A stretch of DNA of 64,000 bases from Cytophaga hutchinsonii ATCC 33406 (GCF_000014145.1 NC_008255.1:1923501-1987500), one strand, 5' to 3'; numbered from the stretch's first letter, positions 1-9,868 are shown. The notes: a model not told the origin generated them from the sequence alone. Made by a program: numbers and translations.

Positions 1-1224
1 ATAAAAAGCTATGTTGAGTTATTGGATATTGCCATTAACGGATATAAAAAGATTGGCAAAATTGAATTAGGTTCTTATTTATCCTGTTATTCATATAATA
101 ATATTGAAGGGAATAAATTCCAGTTAGGTTTTAGAACCAATACAGATTTCAGTAAAAAAGTTATTTTAAAAGGGTTTGTTGGTTATGGTACAAGAGATAA
201 CCGATTGAAATATGGCGGAGCAGCAACGTTCATTTTATCCCGTAAACCCTGGACGCAGACAGGCGTGTATTATAAATACGACATCGATCAGATCGGTGCT
301 CCTTCAGAAAAGCTTACAAACAACAACCTGTTTCTTGCTTTCACAAGATGGGGAACATTGAGAGGTCCGTATTATTCAAGACAGGTCGGCGTATTTTTTG
401 AAAGAGATCTGACAAAAAATATTATGCCTAAAGTTATCTTCAGACATATGTGGTTTGATCCAATCTATAATTTTGCTGCTTACGATTCAGAACCAACAGC
501 AAGCTATACACCGGGTTTAGTAGAAAAATTTCAAACCACAGAATTAATATTCCTGTTGAAATTATCGTATGATGAAATATTTTTACAAAATGGAAATGAA
601 CGCATAAGCCTTGGCGGAAAAAAATGGCCCATCGCGAATATTCAGTATACAGCAGGTTTGAAAAATGTATTCAATAGTGACTATTCGTATCATAAACTTC
701 AGTTAACAATCGATCATTCCATACGATTCGGAATTATCGGCCGTACAAATTATCAGTTTACAGTAGGTAAAATATATAATCCGGTGCCGTATCCATTGAT
801 CGAAAACCATATCGGTAACCAGACATTTTTTTATACAACGGCTGCATTTAACTTAATGAACTTCTTTGAATATTCAAGTGATCAGTATGCTTCTATACGT
901 ATAAAACACGACCTTGATGGATTAATCAGCAACCGGATTCCACTCGTACGGAAACTAAAATGGAGATTCTTTTTAACAACCAATGTGCTGGTAGGAAGCA
1001 TGTCTGATCAAAACAAAAATTTACTTGCTCCGACTACATCATCCGGTGAACCGACCGTTAAAATCTCTTCTTTAGATCCGGCAAGGCCATATGTGGAAGT
1101 TGGCTACGGTATTGACAATATATTCAAATGTGCACGGATTGATTTTATTCACCGCGTAACATATAGAGATGTGCCGGATATTAGTAAATTTGGTATAAAA
1201 CTATCATTTAGATTTATTATTTAA
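1..1224 (+). CDS. DUF5686-type outer-membrane protein, C-terminal part (5' end outside window)
   Basis: The reading frame is open from base 1 and runs to TAA at 1222-1224, so the gene begins before the window; the TTG at 22 is only an internal codon. The visible 407 residues are rich in alternating hydrophobic and aromatic strands and end in a phenylalanine/isoleucine strand, as in an outer-membrane beta-barrel. The GYGTRDNRLKYG stretch and the closing 'RPYVEVGYGIDN...' segment resemble the C-terminal half of Bacteroidota DUF5686 proteins, which usually carry an N-terminal carboxypeptidase-like regulatory domain (not visible here). Exact function is unknown. The next gene starts 2 bases after the stop, suggesting co-transcription. 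Confidence 0.7.
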   Translation: MKSYVELLDIAINGYKKIGKIELGSYLSCYSYNNIEGNKFQLGFRTNTDFSKKVILKGFVGYGTRDNRLKYGGAATFILSRKPWTQTGVYYKYDIDQIGAPSEKLTNNNLFLAFTRWGTLRGPYYSRQVGVFFERDLTKNIMPKVIFRHMWFDPIYNFAAYDSEPTASYTPGLVEKFQTTELIFLLKLSYDEIFLQNGNERISLGGKKWPIANIQYTAGLKNVFNSDYSYHKLQLTIDHSIRFGIIGRTNYQFTVGKIYNPVPYPLIENHIGNQTFFYTTAAFNLMNFFEYSSDQYASIRIKHDLDGLISNRIPLVRKLKWRFFLTTNVLVGSMSDQNKNLLAPTTSSGEPTVKISSLDPARPYVEVGYGIDNIFKCARIDFIHRVTYRDVPDISKFGIKLSFRFII

Positions 1225-1226
1225 TC

Positions 1227-2285
1227 ATGATAAAAGCATGCACTAACGCATTAATACTTATCATTATAAGTACGATGCTGTTTTCCTGTTCCGATGGAAA
1301 GGAGCCGAATAAAATGACCAATGAAAATGAATTATTGTATTCTTCCGAATTACAATTAAGTGCATTAAATGAAGCTATAGAAGCTACGCCCGATAATCCA
1401 TACCTATACTTTAAACGTGCAACGTACTTTTACAACATCAACAATTTCAGAATTGCGCAAAACGATATTCAAAAAGCGTTGCGTATGGATGAATCCGTTG
1501 CTGCCTATTGGTTGTTGAGTGCGCAGATCAATAATGAATTAAAAAATGTAGACCGCGCTATTGAAGAAGGGCAGAAGGCCTTGCAGTTAGGGAATGCTGA
1601 ACCTATACTGTATGCGCTATTAGCAAATTGTTTGCTGGAAAAAAACGATACTATTTCTGCCAATCAGTACATTGGTAAACTTACAGCAATTGCACCTCAA
1701 ATGGCTGAATTGAAATACGTGCAGGCAAAAAAATTATTGATCGGTAAAGATACTTCGCATTCCTTCTTAAAATTCAGAGAATGTATTCAAAACAATCCGC
1801 AATACATTGAAGCATATATCGATTTAATGTCTTTATATTATAAGAAGCAGATGTACGATTCAATCATGCCTTTATTAATTAAAGCGAAGCGTATGCGCCC
1901 CAATAATCCTACGTTGTTTTTATATGAAGGGAAGTTTTATGAAACCATCAATAAAAATCAAGTAGCTCTGGCAGCATACAAAGAAGGACTTTTATGCGAT
2001 CCGCAAGCCATTGAATTATATAAACCGCTTAGTGACTATTATGGCAGACAGGGCAACTATAAAGAATCCATGTATTATTTAAGCAAATGGATCGAGAAAA
2101 ACTCCTCTGATGCTCAAAGCATCATTAAAATGGGTAATTATGCCTTAAAACAAAATGATGAAGCAGGAGCGGTTACTTATTATAAAAATTCATTATCTAT
2201 TGATTCATCAAACACTTACCTGAAAAAAGAGATTGAACGTATTGAAAAACATATTCGTTATGTTGCCCAGGATACAACCAACTGA
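1227..2285 (+). CDS. TPR-repeat lipoprotein
   Basis: 352 residues. A hydrophobic signal ends in a lipobox with Leu18-Phe-Ser-Cys21, so the mature protein should be a lipoprotein in the cell envelope. From about residue 40 to 340 the sequence is a series of helix pairs with TPR spacing (Tyr/Leu/Ala-rich, 34-residue steps, such as 'AYWLLSAQINNELKNVDRAI' followed by similar units). TPR arrays bind other proteins; no catalytic domain is present. It begins 2 bases after the DUF5686 stop, so the two probably form an operon and may act together in the envelope. The specific partner is not visible. Confidence 0.8.
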   Translation: MIKACTNALILIIISTMLFSCSDGKEPNKMTNENELLYSSELQLSALNEAIEATPDNPYLYFKRATYFYNINNFRIAQNDIQKALRMDESVAAYWLLSAQINNELKNVDRAIEEGQKALQLGNAEPILYALLANCLLEKNDTISANQYIGKLTAIAPQMAELKYVQAKKLLIGKDTSHSFLKFRECIQNNPQYIEAYIDLMSLYYKKQMYDSIMPLLIKAKRMRPNNPTLFLYEGKFYETINKNQVALAAYKEGLLCDPQAIELYKPLSDYYGRQGNYKESMYYLSKWIEKNSSDAQSIIKMGNYALKQNDEAGAVTYYKNSLSIDSSNTYLKKEIERIEKHIRYVAQDTTN

Positions 2286-2356
2286 TTTGGCTATTATCTT
2301 TCAGTATTGAGTTATATTTTGAAAATCTTATTAAATTCGCAGGTTAGAATATTATT

Positions 2357-4294
2357 ATGATAAAGATTACTTTACCCGACGGATCAATCCGCGAATACGA
2401 AAAAGGAATCACGAGCATGGGCATTGCCCTTAGCATTAGTGAAGGACTTGCTAGAAACGTTCTGGCTGCCAAAGTAAATGGAGAAATATGGGATGCTTCA
2501 AGAGCAATCACGAGCGACTCTACGGTGCAGTTATTGACGTGGAACGACACGGAAGGTAAATCTACATTTTGGCACTCTTCTGCACACTTACTGGCAGAAG
2601 CGCTTGAAGCATTATACCCAGGCACAAAATTCGGAATCGGGCCGGCTATTGAAACCGGTTTCTACTACGATGTAGACTTTGGTGACCGCGCATTTTCTCA
2701 GGATGATTTTGAAAATATTGAAAAGAAAGTGCTTGAATTAGCCAAGCAAAAAAATGCGTATATCCGTAAAGAGATTTCAAAAAAAGACGCTGTTGCTTAT
2801 TTTACAGATAAACAGGATCCGTACAAACTGGATTTGTTAGAAGGTCTTTCAGATGGCTCTATTACTTTCTACAAGCAAGGTGCCTTTACAGATCTTTGCA
2901 GAGGGCCGCACATTCCGGATACAGGATTCATCAAGGCTGTAAAGCTGATGAGTGTTGCCGGTGCGTACTGGAGAGGTGATGAAAAAAGCAAACAGTTAAC
3001 ACGTATTTACGGTGTTACGTTTCCTAAGCAGCAGGAGTTGAAAGACTACTTAACTATTCTGGAAGAGGCGAAGAAACGTGATCATAGAAAATTAGGTAAA
3101 GAATTAGAATTGTTTGCGTTCTCTGAAAAAGTAGGAATGGGCTTGCCGTTATGGTTACCGAAAGGTGCTTTACTGCGCGAACGCCTTGAAAACTTTTTAA
3201 AGAAAGCTCAGGTACGTGCAGGTTATCAGCCTGTAGTAACGCCACATATCGGAAACAAACAATTGTATGTTACTTCAGGGCACTTTGATAAATATGGTAA
3301 AGATTCGTTCCAGCCAATATTTACGCCGCATGAAGGTGAGCAGTTTCTGTTAAAACCAATGAACTGTCCGCACCACTGCGAGATATACAAAACAAAACCG
3401 CGCTCCTATAAAGATCTTCCAATCCGTTTTGCAGAATTTGGTACGGTATACCGATATGAGCAAAGCGGAGAGCTTCATGGGTTAACCCGTGTAAGAGGCT
3501 TTACTCAGGATGATGCACATATCTTTTGCAGACCGGATCAGGTAAAAGAAGAGTTCTTAAAAGTTATTGATCTGGTGCTTTATGTATTTAAAGTATTAGG
3601 CTTTAACGATTACACTGCACAGATTTCGTTACGCGATCCTGAGAATAAAGACAAATATATCGGTGAAGATGAGCAGTGGCAAAAGGCTGAACAAGCCATC
3701 ATTGAAGCATCCGCTGAGAAGGGTTTAAGTACAGTAACTGAATTGGGAGAGGCTGCATTCTATGGGCCGAAACTCGATTTCATGGTAAAAGATGCATTAG
3801 GAAGAAAATGGCAGCTGGGTACCATTCAGGTAGATTATCAATTGCCAAATCGTTTTGAGCTTGAGTACACAGGCTCTGACAACCAAAAACACCGTCCGGT
3901 AATGTTACACCGCGCACCATTCGGTTCATTAGAGCGATTTATTGCCGTATTGATTGAGCACGTTGCCGGCAACTTCCCGCTATGGCTTTCTCCGGATCAG
4001 ATTGCAATTTTACCAATTTCCGAAAAATTTAACGATTATGCCCAGGATGTATATGACAGGCTTTTGGTTAAAGACATTCGCGGGTTTATAGACAACCGCG
4101 ATGAAAAAATCGGTAAGAAGATTAGAGATACGGAAGTAAAAAAAGTGCCTTTTATGCTTGTAATAGGGGAAAAAGAAGTGAACGAAGGAAAAATTGCCAT
4201 TCGTAAACACGGTGGGGAAGATCTTGGAAGCATGTTGGTAGAAGATTTTATTCAATATTTTGAATCAGAAATTGCAAAACAATTAGCAGTCTGA
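2357..4294 (+). CDS. thrS: Threonine--tRNA ligase
   Basis: 645 residues, close to the usual bacterial ThrRS length. Order: TGS domain (about 1-62), editing/SAD domain with the His73-x3-His77 pair, class II catalytic core with the zinc-binding [10 protein letters not shown] segment and the [11 protein letters not shown] motif 3, then the anticodon-binding domain. It charges tRNA-Thr in the cytoplasm and edits mis-charged serine. ATG start. It heads a cluster with infC, rpmI and rplT, an arrangement common in bacteria. Two tRNA-Thr genes lie elsewhere in the window. No T-box leader is visible upstream. Confidence 0.98.
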   Translation: MIKITLPDGSIREYEKGITSMGIALSISEGLARNVLAAKVNGEIWDASRAITSDSTVQLLTWNDTEGKSTFWHSSAHLLAEALEALYPGTKFGIGPAIETGFYYDVDFGDRAFSQDDFENIEKKVLELAKQKNAYIRKEISKKDAVAYFTDKQDPYKLDLLEGLSDGSITFYKQGAFTDLCRGPHIPDTGFIKAVKLMSVAGAYWRGDEKSKQLTRIYGVTFPKQQELKDYLTILEEAKKRDHRKLGKELELFAFSEKVGMGLPLWLPKGALLRERLENFLKKAQVRAGYQPVVTPHIGNKQLYVTSGHFDKYGKDSFQPIFTPHEGEQFLLKPMNCPHHCEIYKTKPRSYKDLPIRFAEFGTVYRYEQSGELHGLTRVRGFTQDDAHIFCRPDQVKEEFLKVIDLVLYVFKVLGFNDYTAQISLRDPENKDKYIGEDEQWQKAEQAIIEASAEKGLSTVTELGEAAFYGPKLDFMVKDALGRKWQLGTIQVDYQLPNRFELEYTGSDNQKHRPVMLHRAPFGSLERFIAVLIEHVAGNFPLWLSPDQIAILPISEKFNDYAQDVYDRLLVKDIRGFIDNRDEKIGKKIRDTEVKKVPFMLVIGEKEVNEGKIAIRKHGGEDLGSMLVEDFIQYFESEIAKQLAV

Positions 4295-4383
4295 TAAAAA
4301 AAAACGAATACAGATTTTAGTATACGATAAAAATGTGCGATATTCGCAACTCGTTTAAAAACAAACAGGAATAAACTTAACGA

Positions 4384-4944
4384 ATGGCATTACGAAATCC
4401 CAGGCCTTTCCGGGCACCAATTAAGGACAAGGACGAACACCGTATTAACGATTTTATTAAAGCAGCTAATGTACGTTTAGTTGGAGAGAACATTGAACCC
4501 AATGTTTATCCTATTCGCGAAGCGCTAAACATTGCAAAGGCTCAGAACCTTGACCTTGTTGAGATTTCACCAAACGCAGATCCTCCGGTTTGTAAAGTTA
4601 CTGATTATTCAAAGTTCAAATACGAACAGAAGAAAAAGCAGAAAGAACTAAAGGCGAAACAGCATAAAGTTGTTGTAAAGGAGATTCGTTTCGGCCCGAA
4701 TACAGATGAGCACGATTATGAATTCAAATTAAAACATGCGTTTGAATTTCTTAAAGATGGCTTCAAAGTAAAAGCGTATGTACACTTTGTGGGGCGTACG
4801 ATTGTTTACAAAGAACGTGGCGAGATCATGTTATTGAAGTTTGCTCAGGCACTTGAAGAATTAGCAAAAGTAGAAGAGATGCCAAGGTTGGAAGGTAAGA
4901 GAATGTTCTTGATGCTTACACCAAAGGCTTCACCAAAAAAGTAA
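4384..4944 (+). CDS. infC: Translation initiation factor IF-3
   Basis: 186 residues with the two IF-3 domains: the N-terminal part ([20 protein letters not shown]... to about residue 85) and the C-terminal part with [23 protein letters not shown]-3 binds the 30S subunit and checks start-codon pairing. An in-frame TAA lies two codons upstream of the ATG at 4384, so this ATG is the first possible conventional start; the rare AUU start known from enterobacterial infC is not used. The gap to thrS is 89 bases and to rpmI 28 bases. Confidence 0.97.
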   Translation: MALRNPRPFRAPIKDKDEHRINDFIKAANVRLVGENIEPNVYPIREALNIAKAQNLDLVEISPNADPPVCKVTDYSKFKYEQKKKQKELKAKQHKVVVKEIRFGPNTDEHDYEFKLKHAFEFLKDGFKVKAYVHFVGRTIVYKERGEIMLLKFAQALEELAKVEEMPRLEGKRMFLMLTPKASPKK

Positions 4945-4972
4945 TTTCTTATAATTAAACTGATAAACTAAA

Positions 4973-5167
4973 ATGCCTAAAGTAAAAACCAAATCAGGAG
5001 CAAAGAAAAGGTTTAAACTTACAGGAAGTGGAAAAATCAAAAGAAAGAGTGCTTATCATAGCCACATTCTTACGAAAAAATCTACTAAACGTAAGCGTAA
5101 CTTAGTACACGCACACCTGGTTAGTGCAGCAGATGAGTCCAACGTTAGGGCTATGCTAAAAATCTAA
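4973..5167 (+). CDS. rpmI: Large ribosomal subunit protein bL35
   Basis: 64 residues, highly basic, beginning [20 protein letters not shown], the diagnostic N-terminus of bL35; the KRKRNL and HLVS segments follow. Structural protein of the 50S subunit. It sits between infC and rplT as in most bacteria, and transcription is very likely shared with both. Confidence 0.97.
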   Translation: MPKVKTKSGAKKRFKLTGSGKIKRKSAYHSHILTKKSTKRKRNLVHAHLVSAADESNVRAMLKI

Positions 5168-5265
5168 TTAAGTTTAGATTTAACTGGTTAACAATGTTAA
5201 ACCCAGTGTTTGGTTACCAAGAATTTGCATAAGCAAATCACCAACTACTAAAAAACAAAAAAGAA
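5168..5265 (+). other. Leader between rpmI and rplT with small hairpins
   Basis: 98-base spacer. It holds a clean stem, ATTTGC (5223-5228) with GCAAAT (5233-5238) around a 4-base loop, 28 bases before the rplT start. L20 represses its own operon in several bacteria by binding mRNA; whether this spacer does that is only a guess. Confidence 0.25.
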
Positions 5266-5613
5266 ATGCCTAGATCAGTACCATCAGTAGCTTCAAGAGA
5301 AAGAAGAAAGAAGATTTTGAAGTTAGCCAAAGGTTACTTTGGTAGAAGAAAAAATGTTTGGACCGTTGCGAAAAACGCGGTTGAACGAGGAAAAGTTTTC
5401 GCCTATATTGGCCGTAAACAAAAGAAAAGACACTTCCGTGGTCTTTGGATACAACGTATCAATGCAGGAACAAGACAGCATGGTTTGTCTTATTCTCAAT
5501 TCATTGGTGCTTTGGATAAAGCGAACATCAAGTTAAACAGAAAAGTTTTAGCTGATTTAGCAATGAATGATCCAGAAGCTTTCAAGGCTGTTGTTGAAAA
5601 AGTAAAAAAATAA
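5266..5613 (+). CDS. rplT: Large ribosomal subunit protein bL20
   Basis: 115 residues, basic, with the family's opening ([19 protein letters not shown]), the [12 protein letters not shown] segment and the [17 protein letters not shown] region. L20 is an early 50S assembly protein and in several bacteria also an mRNA-binding repressor of its operon. It ends the thrS-infC-rpmI-rplT cluster and is followed by a strong intrinsic terminator. Confidence 0.97.
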   Translation: MPRSVPSVASRERRKKILKLAKGYFGRRKNVWTVAKNAVERGKVFAYIGRKQKKRHFRGLWIQRINAGTRQHGLSYSQFIGALDKANIKLNRKVLADLAMNDPEAFKAVVEKVKK

Positions 5614-5636
5614 TATCACTTCATTGTGGTTTTAAA

Positions 5637-5665
5637 GTCCCCCGCCTAACGCGGGGGACTTTTTT
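5637..5665 (+). terminator. Intrinsic terminator after rplT
   Basis: A GC-rich stem (AGTCCCCCGC with GCGGGGGACT, 4-base loop) followed directly by a T run. It lies about 25 bases after the rplT stop and closes the translation cluster. Confidence 0.9.
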
Positions 5666-5753
5666 GTTATATGTGGTAATTATGTAACACACAATATTTT
5701 ATTTTTTGTACCTTAATTATGTTATAACCAGCTAATTTTTAAAACTATATCTT

Positions 5754-6161
5754 ATGAAATATGCATACAATTACTGGGCTGTTGCTGTAGCAGCAGCGTC
5801 CTGCTTTCTATTTGGTTTTATTTGGTTTACTGTTGTTTTTAAGGAAGCTTACACCGAAGGCTTAGGTAAAAGCCGCGAACAAATGAATCAAGGACCCAGC
5901 ATGGTTGCTACCTCAGTATTCCAACTAGCCGGCAATCTGGTATTAGCTATTGTCTTATCGTGGCTACTAAAAAAGCTTGGTTGCGAAACAATTCTGGAGA
6001 GTGTACGCCTTGCAGCACTCTTGTGGTTAGGATTCATTGTTGCAATAATAGGGCCGCTATATGCCCATCAGGCTTATTCGTTTAAATTTTTCCTGATCAT
6101 TGCAGGTGCCATTTTAATGTACATTCTAACCAGTGCCGTGATTTTAACTACGTGGAAATAA
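5754..6161 (+). CDS. DUF1761-family membrane protein
   Basis: 135 residues with about four hydrophobic membrane segments (roughly 8-28, 52-72, 82-104, 110-132). The opening 'WAVAVAAASCFLFGFIWF' followed by 'W/F...GKSREQM' matches the DUF1761 family of small inner-membrane proteins, whose role is unknown. It is monocistronic: a terminator lies upstream and a long hairpin downstream, facing a convergent gene. Confidence 0.75.
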   Translation: MKYAYNYWAVAVAAASCFLFGFIWFTVVFKEAYTEGLGKSREQMNQGPSMVATSVFQLAGNLVLAIVLSWLLKKLGCETILESVRLAALLWLGFIVAIIGPLYAHQAYSFKFFLIIAGAILMYILTSAVILTTWK

Positions 6162-6165
6162 ACGG

Positions 6166-6222
6166 TTATATAGTTAAACAATAAAGACCGGAGTTCCCGG
6201 CCATTATTGTTTAACTATATAA
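6166..6222. terminator. Bidirectional terminator / long hairpin
   Basis: Two arms of 18 bases (6166-6183 and 6205-6222) are perfect reverse complements; the loop contains a further CCGG/CCGG pair. It lies between the convergent DUF1761 gene and the T9SS cargo gene and probably ends both transcripts. Confidence 0.75.
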
Positions 6223-6231
6223 TATACTATT

Positions 6232-8154
6232 CTATTGTTTTATTATTTTACCGTGCTGGTTCAAACCACTTGAATCTGCTATGCTGTAATAATAGATACC
6301 TTGCGGCAATTGTTGTAATATGATCCTGCTTTCTTTAACAGCACCTAAACGCTGTGTTAATACAGTTGCACCATCTATTGTATAAACATTTATAGTAGAT
6401 TCTATTGTCTCTCTCGGGAATTTGATTGTAATGCTTTCGCTTACTGGATTTGGGTAGAGAAGAATAAGATCCTTTGTATTTGTTTTAGATGTAAGTCCGG
6501 TAGTAATATTATTTACAGGAGTTTTTGAAACAATACTTCCCAGTTCCGGCTTTTCTTCTATATACTCACCAATGGTTTGTGAAACCTTATTGGTAACAAT
6601 GGCTGAATTGTAATCAAAAAATATGTTTGCCTCATTTTCAATCAGCATTCCATTCGCTACATCCGGCCTGGTAGAAATTGAAAATTTAATAAAGCCTTGA
6701 GATTTGATGCTATCAACTTTTTTAGGTGATAAATTAATATCAGTAAACTGAAACGTAACAATCTCTCTGTCATCAATCACTTCTCTTTTAATCGAGTAGG
6801 AGTGGCTTGAACTTCCTGCTAAAAAAGTTGAAGCGTCTAAATCTGAATCTAGTGTATCAACTACAACCACCGTATAGGCGTCATCACTTCCTGTATTTTC
6901 AAAACGAATAGTATAATTCAGTTTTGTTCCTGCACTTATATAATTCCTTTCTGATTGCCCCACAGGGAATACGGCCTTATCATTTGGATCATAGCTATCC
7001 GTAATTTGCATACACGATGTTGACGACACAAAATCATTATTTAACGGGGTATTCATTGCAATACCTTTATACGCGCTCTGTAATAATGCCTGATTCGTTA
7101 CACAGCCTTCTAACGAAACTCTCGGAATGGTGTTAAATGCCGGGTGGTTTGCAGACTGATCAGCTTCTAAGCGAATAACTTTTCCATAAGCTGGTAATTG
7201 AACCTGAAAATATTCCTGTGACCTTAAGGCAAATTTTTGTGTAGAAATTAAGGTGTCATTTGTATATACCCTGAATGCTGTACTATCAGGCATATCTCCC
7301 GATCCTCCGTTAAGAATGGTAAATTTAGCAATACCCATATCACACTTACCTCTCACAATAACATCTGAATTATTCCAGTCTATGTCTTCGTATAAGCATG
7401 CATTGGCAGGGGAGATCATAGCCTGTGTACATTGAGTTAATGACCGGATACTTTCAATTCCACAAATAACCGAATCAATAATTGTTATTGTCTGTTGTGA
7501 ATATGGAGCAACAAGCCCTACAGTATAATACAACGTGTCACCAACTTTGCTTGTCCAGGCTGGTGTGCTGCTTATTGGTTTTACAAATTCAGGGTATACC
7601 ACTTTTATTTGTGCCTGTGACGAATTAATATTACCAACATTCTGGTAATTCACATACGTAAAACCTTTAAAACACCGTCTTCTTCTATCGCTGTTAATAT
7701 CTATCTTTAATACCGCACATTGTTTTATTTTCTGAGCGAAATCATGGCAGCAATAGGTTGATTTTCCTTTAGGTGTTGATACGGAGTACATACCAGATGC
7801 AGGACATATTTTTTCAATAAGCGTTGCTTCTGAATCTGTAGTGTACGATACCGTATATGAAGTATTTAATGTATCTACCTTTAATTCATAAAAACCATTT
7901 TCATCTGTATAAGCGTAGTATGGGCCAGGCAAGGCTTTTACCAAACTATGCTTTACCGGATTGTCTGTGGAATTAAATTGACAGTCACCATTATTGTCAT
8001 TAAAAATATTTCCTGTTATTGTATTGAAAGCCCAATCAACATAACTGCCCAGTTGAATATAATCTATTTCAAGTTGCAGTACCGTTAAATCGGAAACAGG
8101 AGATTCTAATTCTACAAAAAAAATCCATGCCGGATATTGCTGAAGAATCAACAA
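6232..8154 (-). CDS. T9SS cargo protein, C-terminal frame of a frameshifted gene
   Basis: 640 residues in this frame, but its first ~13 residues are a read-through of the other frame; the real protein continues the upstream fragment (8069-8713) with a one-base shift at the A run 8116-8123. Content: a Cys-rich region starting around 'NTITGNIFNDNNGDC' (SdrD B-like opening), a DUF7619-type Ig-like module at about residues 395-525 (NYISAGTKLNYTIRFENTG ... NEANIFFDYN), and a T9SS type A sorting domain from 'LYPNPVSESITIKFP' to the lysine-containing end. This predicts an exported, cell-surface or secreted protein. Substrate unknown. Convergent with the DUF1761 gene. Confidence 0.75.
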   Translation of the reverse strand: MLILQQYPAWIFFVELESPVSDLTVLQLEIDYIQLGSYVDWAFNTITGNIFNDNNGDCQFNSTDNPVKHSLVKALPGPYYAYTDENGFYELKVDTLNTSYTVSYTTDSEATLIEKICPASGMYSVSTPKGKSTYCCHDFAQKIKQCAVLKIDINSDRRRRCFKGFTYVNYQNVGNINSSQAQIKVVYPEFVKPISSTPAWTSKVGDTLYYTVGLVAPYSQQTITIIDSVICGIESIRSLTQCTQAMISPANACLYEDIDWNNSDVIVRGKCDMGIAKFTILNGGSGDMPDSTAFRVYTNDTLISTQKFALRSQEYFQVQLPAYGKVIRLEADQSANHPAFNTIPRVSLEGCVTNQALLQSAYKGIAMNTPLNNDFVSSTSCMQITDSYDPNDKAVFPVGQSERNYISAGTKLNYTIRFENTGSDDAYTVVVVDTLDSDLDASTFLAGSSSHSYSIKREVIDDREIVTFQFTDINLSPKKVDSIKSQGFIKFSISTRPDVANGMLIENEANIFFDYNSAIVTNKVSQTIGEYIEEKPELGSIVSKTPVNNITTGLTSKTNTKDLILLYPNPVSESITIKFPRETIESTINVYTIDGATVLTQRLGAVKESRIILQQLPQGIYYYSIADSSGLNQHGKIIKQ

Positions 8155-8713
8155 CGATACTCATCCCGGTGCCCATTCTTGAATCTCTCCACCCTTGATT
8201 GAAATCAAAATAATAGTCGGTATATTGATTGGTTGGACTGACAATATAATAAGCAGAACCATTTAGGGTTATGTGACCTAATGTATCCATTAATTTTATA
8301 TAGATATTTTTAGGTTTTACAGAGCCGGTTGACCGCATGCGTATTTTCATATTCATATTTTCAGGCTTGCTCATATCTACCACTATAGCGGGATTTTGAA
8401 AGGGTTGTATCCAAAACCTGTTTTGTAAAAAACCTACATTATCATACACATACGTAGTAGCAGGCTGTCCGGGAATTACCGGAATGATTTTATTGTATCC
8501 TTTAAAAACTAATGCATCATGGGATTGATAATAGGTAAAAACCGTATCGTGTGTTGGTGAAACACTTGAATAATTAAACCAATATCCGGTTCCTGAATTA
8601 TTATAAGAACCGTAATCAACATAATACCCGGTTTCATTATAAAGAAGTTGTGCATTTACATGTTGAAGACACAATAAAAATGCGGTCACAATTAAAAATT
8701 TAATATATTTCAT
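8069..8713 (-). CDS. T9SS cargo protein, N-terminal frame of a frameshifted gene
   Basis: 214 residues. It begins with a clear signal peptide (MKYIKFLIVTAFLLCLQHVNA, cleavage before Gln-Leu), followed by a beta-rich segment of the carbohydrate-binding-like kind ('NMKIRMRSTGSVKPKNIYIKL'). It overlaps the 640-residue frame by 86 bases on the same strand. Removing one base from the A8 run (8116-8123) joins '...SGMDFF' to 'VELESPVSDL', giving one protein of roughly 830 residues with signal peptide and T9SS tail, which neither fragment has alone. The last ~10 residues here (after MDFF) are therefore likely out of frame. Confidence 0.7.
   Translation of the reverse strand: MKYIKFLIVTAFLLCLQHVNAQLLYNETGYYVDYGSYNNSGTGYWFNYSSVSPTHDTVFTYYQSHDALVFKGYNKIIPVIPGQPATTYVYDNVGFLQNRFWIQPFQNPAIVVDMSKPENMNMKIRMRSTGSVKPKNIYIKLMDTLGHITLNGSAYYIVSPTNQYTDYYFDFNQGWRDSRMGTGMSIVVDSSAISGMDFFCRIRISCFRFNGTAT
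8116..8123 (-). other. A8/T8 homopolymer at the frameshift point
   Basis: Eight A on the plus strand (eight T on the coding strand). Seven would keep the N- and C-terminal halves of the T9SS cargo gene in one frame. It may be a sequencing error, a recent mutation, a phase-variation tract, or a site of polymerase slippage. Confidence 0.75.
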
Positions 8714-8851
8714 ATAGGCAATTATTTTCTGAACGAATATAATTATTATTTCACGGATATAATTATAGTAATCATAATCAACTATTTAAAAATACATAAA
8801 CTATTAAAAATCAAAAAGTTAAAATTTATAAATTGGGGATTATTGTATAAC

Positions 8852-8880
8852 AAAAAAAGCTTCACATTTCTGTGAAGCTT
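8852..8880 (-). terminator. Terminator of the tRNA-Met transcript
   Basis: Stem AAGCTTCACA / TGTGAAGCTT (8857-8880) with a 4-base loop; read leftwards it is followed by seven T. It begins 4 bases past the tRNA 3' end. Confidence 0.85.
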
Positions 8881-8883
8881 TTG

Positions 8884-8957
8884 TAGCGAAATCGGGACTC
8901 GAACCCGAGACCTCAGGGTTATGAATCCTGTGCTCTAACCAGCTGAGCTACCTCGCC
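8884..8957 (-). tRNA. tRNA-Met (anticodon CAT), probably elongator
   Basis: 74 nt. Acceptor arm GGCGAGG at 8951-8957 (minus sense) pairs, with some G-U pairs, with 8885-8891; D arm GCTCAGCTGGTTAGAGC, anticodon loop TTCATAA, and a T arm with TTCGAGT loop are all present. The anticodon stem lacks the three consecutive G-C pairs of initiator tRNA, so elongator Met is likelier; a lysidine-modified Ile2 tRNA cannot be excluded by eye. CCA is not encoded (CAA follows the discriminator). Confidence 0.92.
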
Positions 8958-8968
8958 ATTTGGGACTG

Positions 8969-9000
8969 CAAAACTACAAATAATTATCAATATTGCACAA
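8969..9000 (-). promoter_or_regulatory. Promoter of tRNA-Met
   Basis: Read on the minus strand: TTG (8998-9000), 21 bases, then TAGTTTTG (8969-8976), matching the Bacteroidota consensus TTG / TAnnTTTG. It lies 11 bases upstream of the tRNA 5' end. Confidence 0.5.
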
Positions 9001-9199
9001 CCAATTTTCAGTATTTATTCACTATGTATCTAAATAATTAAGTATCAGAGAATATAATTTTCATTGAATGTGTATATATTTTCATAAATTCAATATGTTC
9101 TTAGCATTATGGCATCATTTTTTCATTCCTTTGATTTATCTTACAACATGCAATCTGAGTGTTCATAAAAGTAGTATATATCATATAAAAATAATTCAT

Positions 9200-9868
9200 A
9201 TGAAAGCGCATTTAAAGGAACTTGGAACACTAGCCATTGGTCTGTTTAGCATAATGGCCTGCAGCAGCATAACAAAAGAAACGAAACCTATTGCACACGA
9301 TATACATATGGAAAACCAAACCGGAGATACAAAACAATTGGATACTGCAACATTTGGCAATGGTTGCTTTTGGTGTACAGAAGCCGTTTTTCAAGACATT
9401 AAAGGAGTCGTTAAGGTTACGTCAGGATATAGCGGCGGCACAGTAACAAATCCAAGCTACAAGCAGATATGTACCGGCACAACAGGGCATGCGGAAGTAT
9501 TGCAGATTGTTTATAATCCCTCAATCGTCAGTTACAGCGAATTGCTGCAGATGTTCTGGTATTCACATGACCCGACAACATTAAATCGTCAGGGAAACGA
9601 TGTTGGCACCCAATACAGATCTGTGGTTTTTTATCACAATGAAACACAGCGCAAGGAAGCCGAATTTTATAAAAAGAAACTGGACGAGGAAAAAATATTT
9701 GAGAAACCGATTGTGACTGAAATTGTATCGTTCACAAAATTTTATCCGGCGGAAGACTATCATCAGAATTATTATAAAGAACATGGTAGCGAGCCATACT
9801 GCATGTATATTATCAGACCCAAGCTTGAAAAATTCAAAAAAGTATTTGGTGAGAAATTCAAACAGTAA
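9200..9868 (+). CDS. msrA: Peptide-methionine (S)-S-oxide reductase, lipoprotein form
   Basis: 222 residues from ATG 9200; the frame is open further upstream to 9068, but a good lipoprotein signal starts at this ATG (lipobox Ile-Met-Ala-Cys21), so the longer start is rejected. MsrA core follows: the GCFWC motif with catalytic Cys56, then 'SGYSGG', 'GHAEVLQI', 'DPTTLNRQGNDVGTQYRS' and 'YHQNYY'. It reduces Met-S-sulfoxide in proteins, here presumably in the periplasm and anchored by lipid. Repair of oxidised exported proteins is a sensible role next to an outer-membrane-heavy gene set. Confidence 0.93.
   Translation: MKAHLKELGTLAIGLFSIMACSSITKETKPIAHDIHMENQTGDTKQLDTATFGNGCFWCTEAVFQDIKGVVKVTSGYSGGTVTNPSYKQICTGTTGHAEVLQIVYNPSIVSYSELLQMFWYSHDPTTLNRQGNDVGTQYRSVVFYHNETQRKEAEFYKKKLDEEKIFEKPIVTEIVSFTKFYPAEDYHQNYYKEHGSEPYCMYIIRPKLEKFKKVFGEKFKQ

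Noticed and set aside
8069..8154. Two real overlapping genes at the split T9SS cargo locus
   Set aside because: The overlapping ends carry out-of-frame tails, and only the joined protein has both signal peptide and sorting domain.
9068..9199. Longer N-terminus for msrA
   Set aside because: The extra 44 residues are AT-rich and lack homology, while the ATG at 9200 gives a clean lipoprotein signal.
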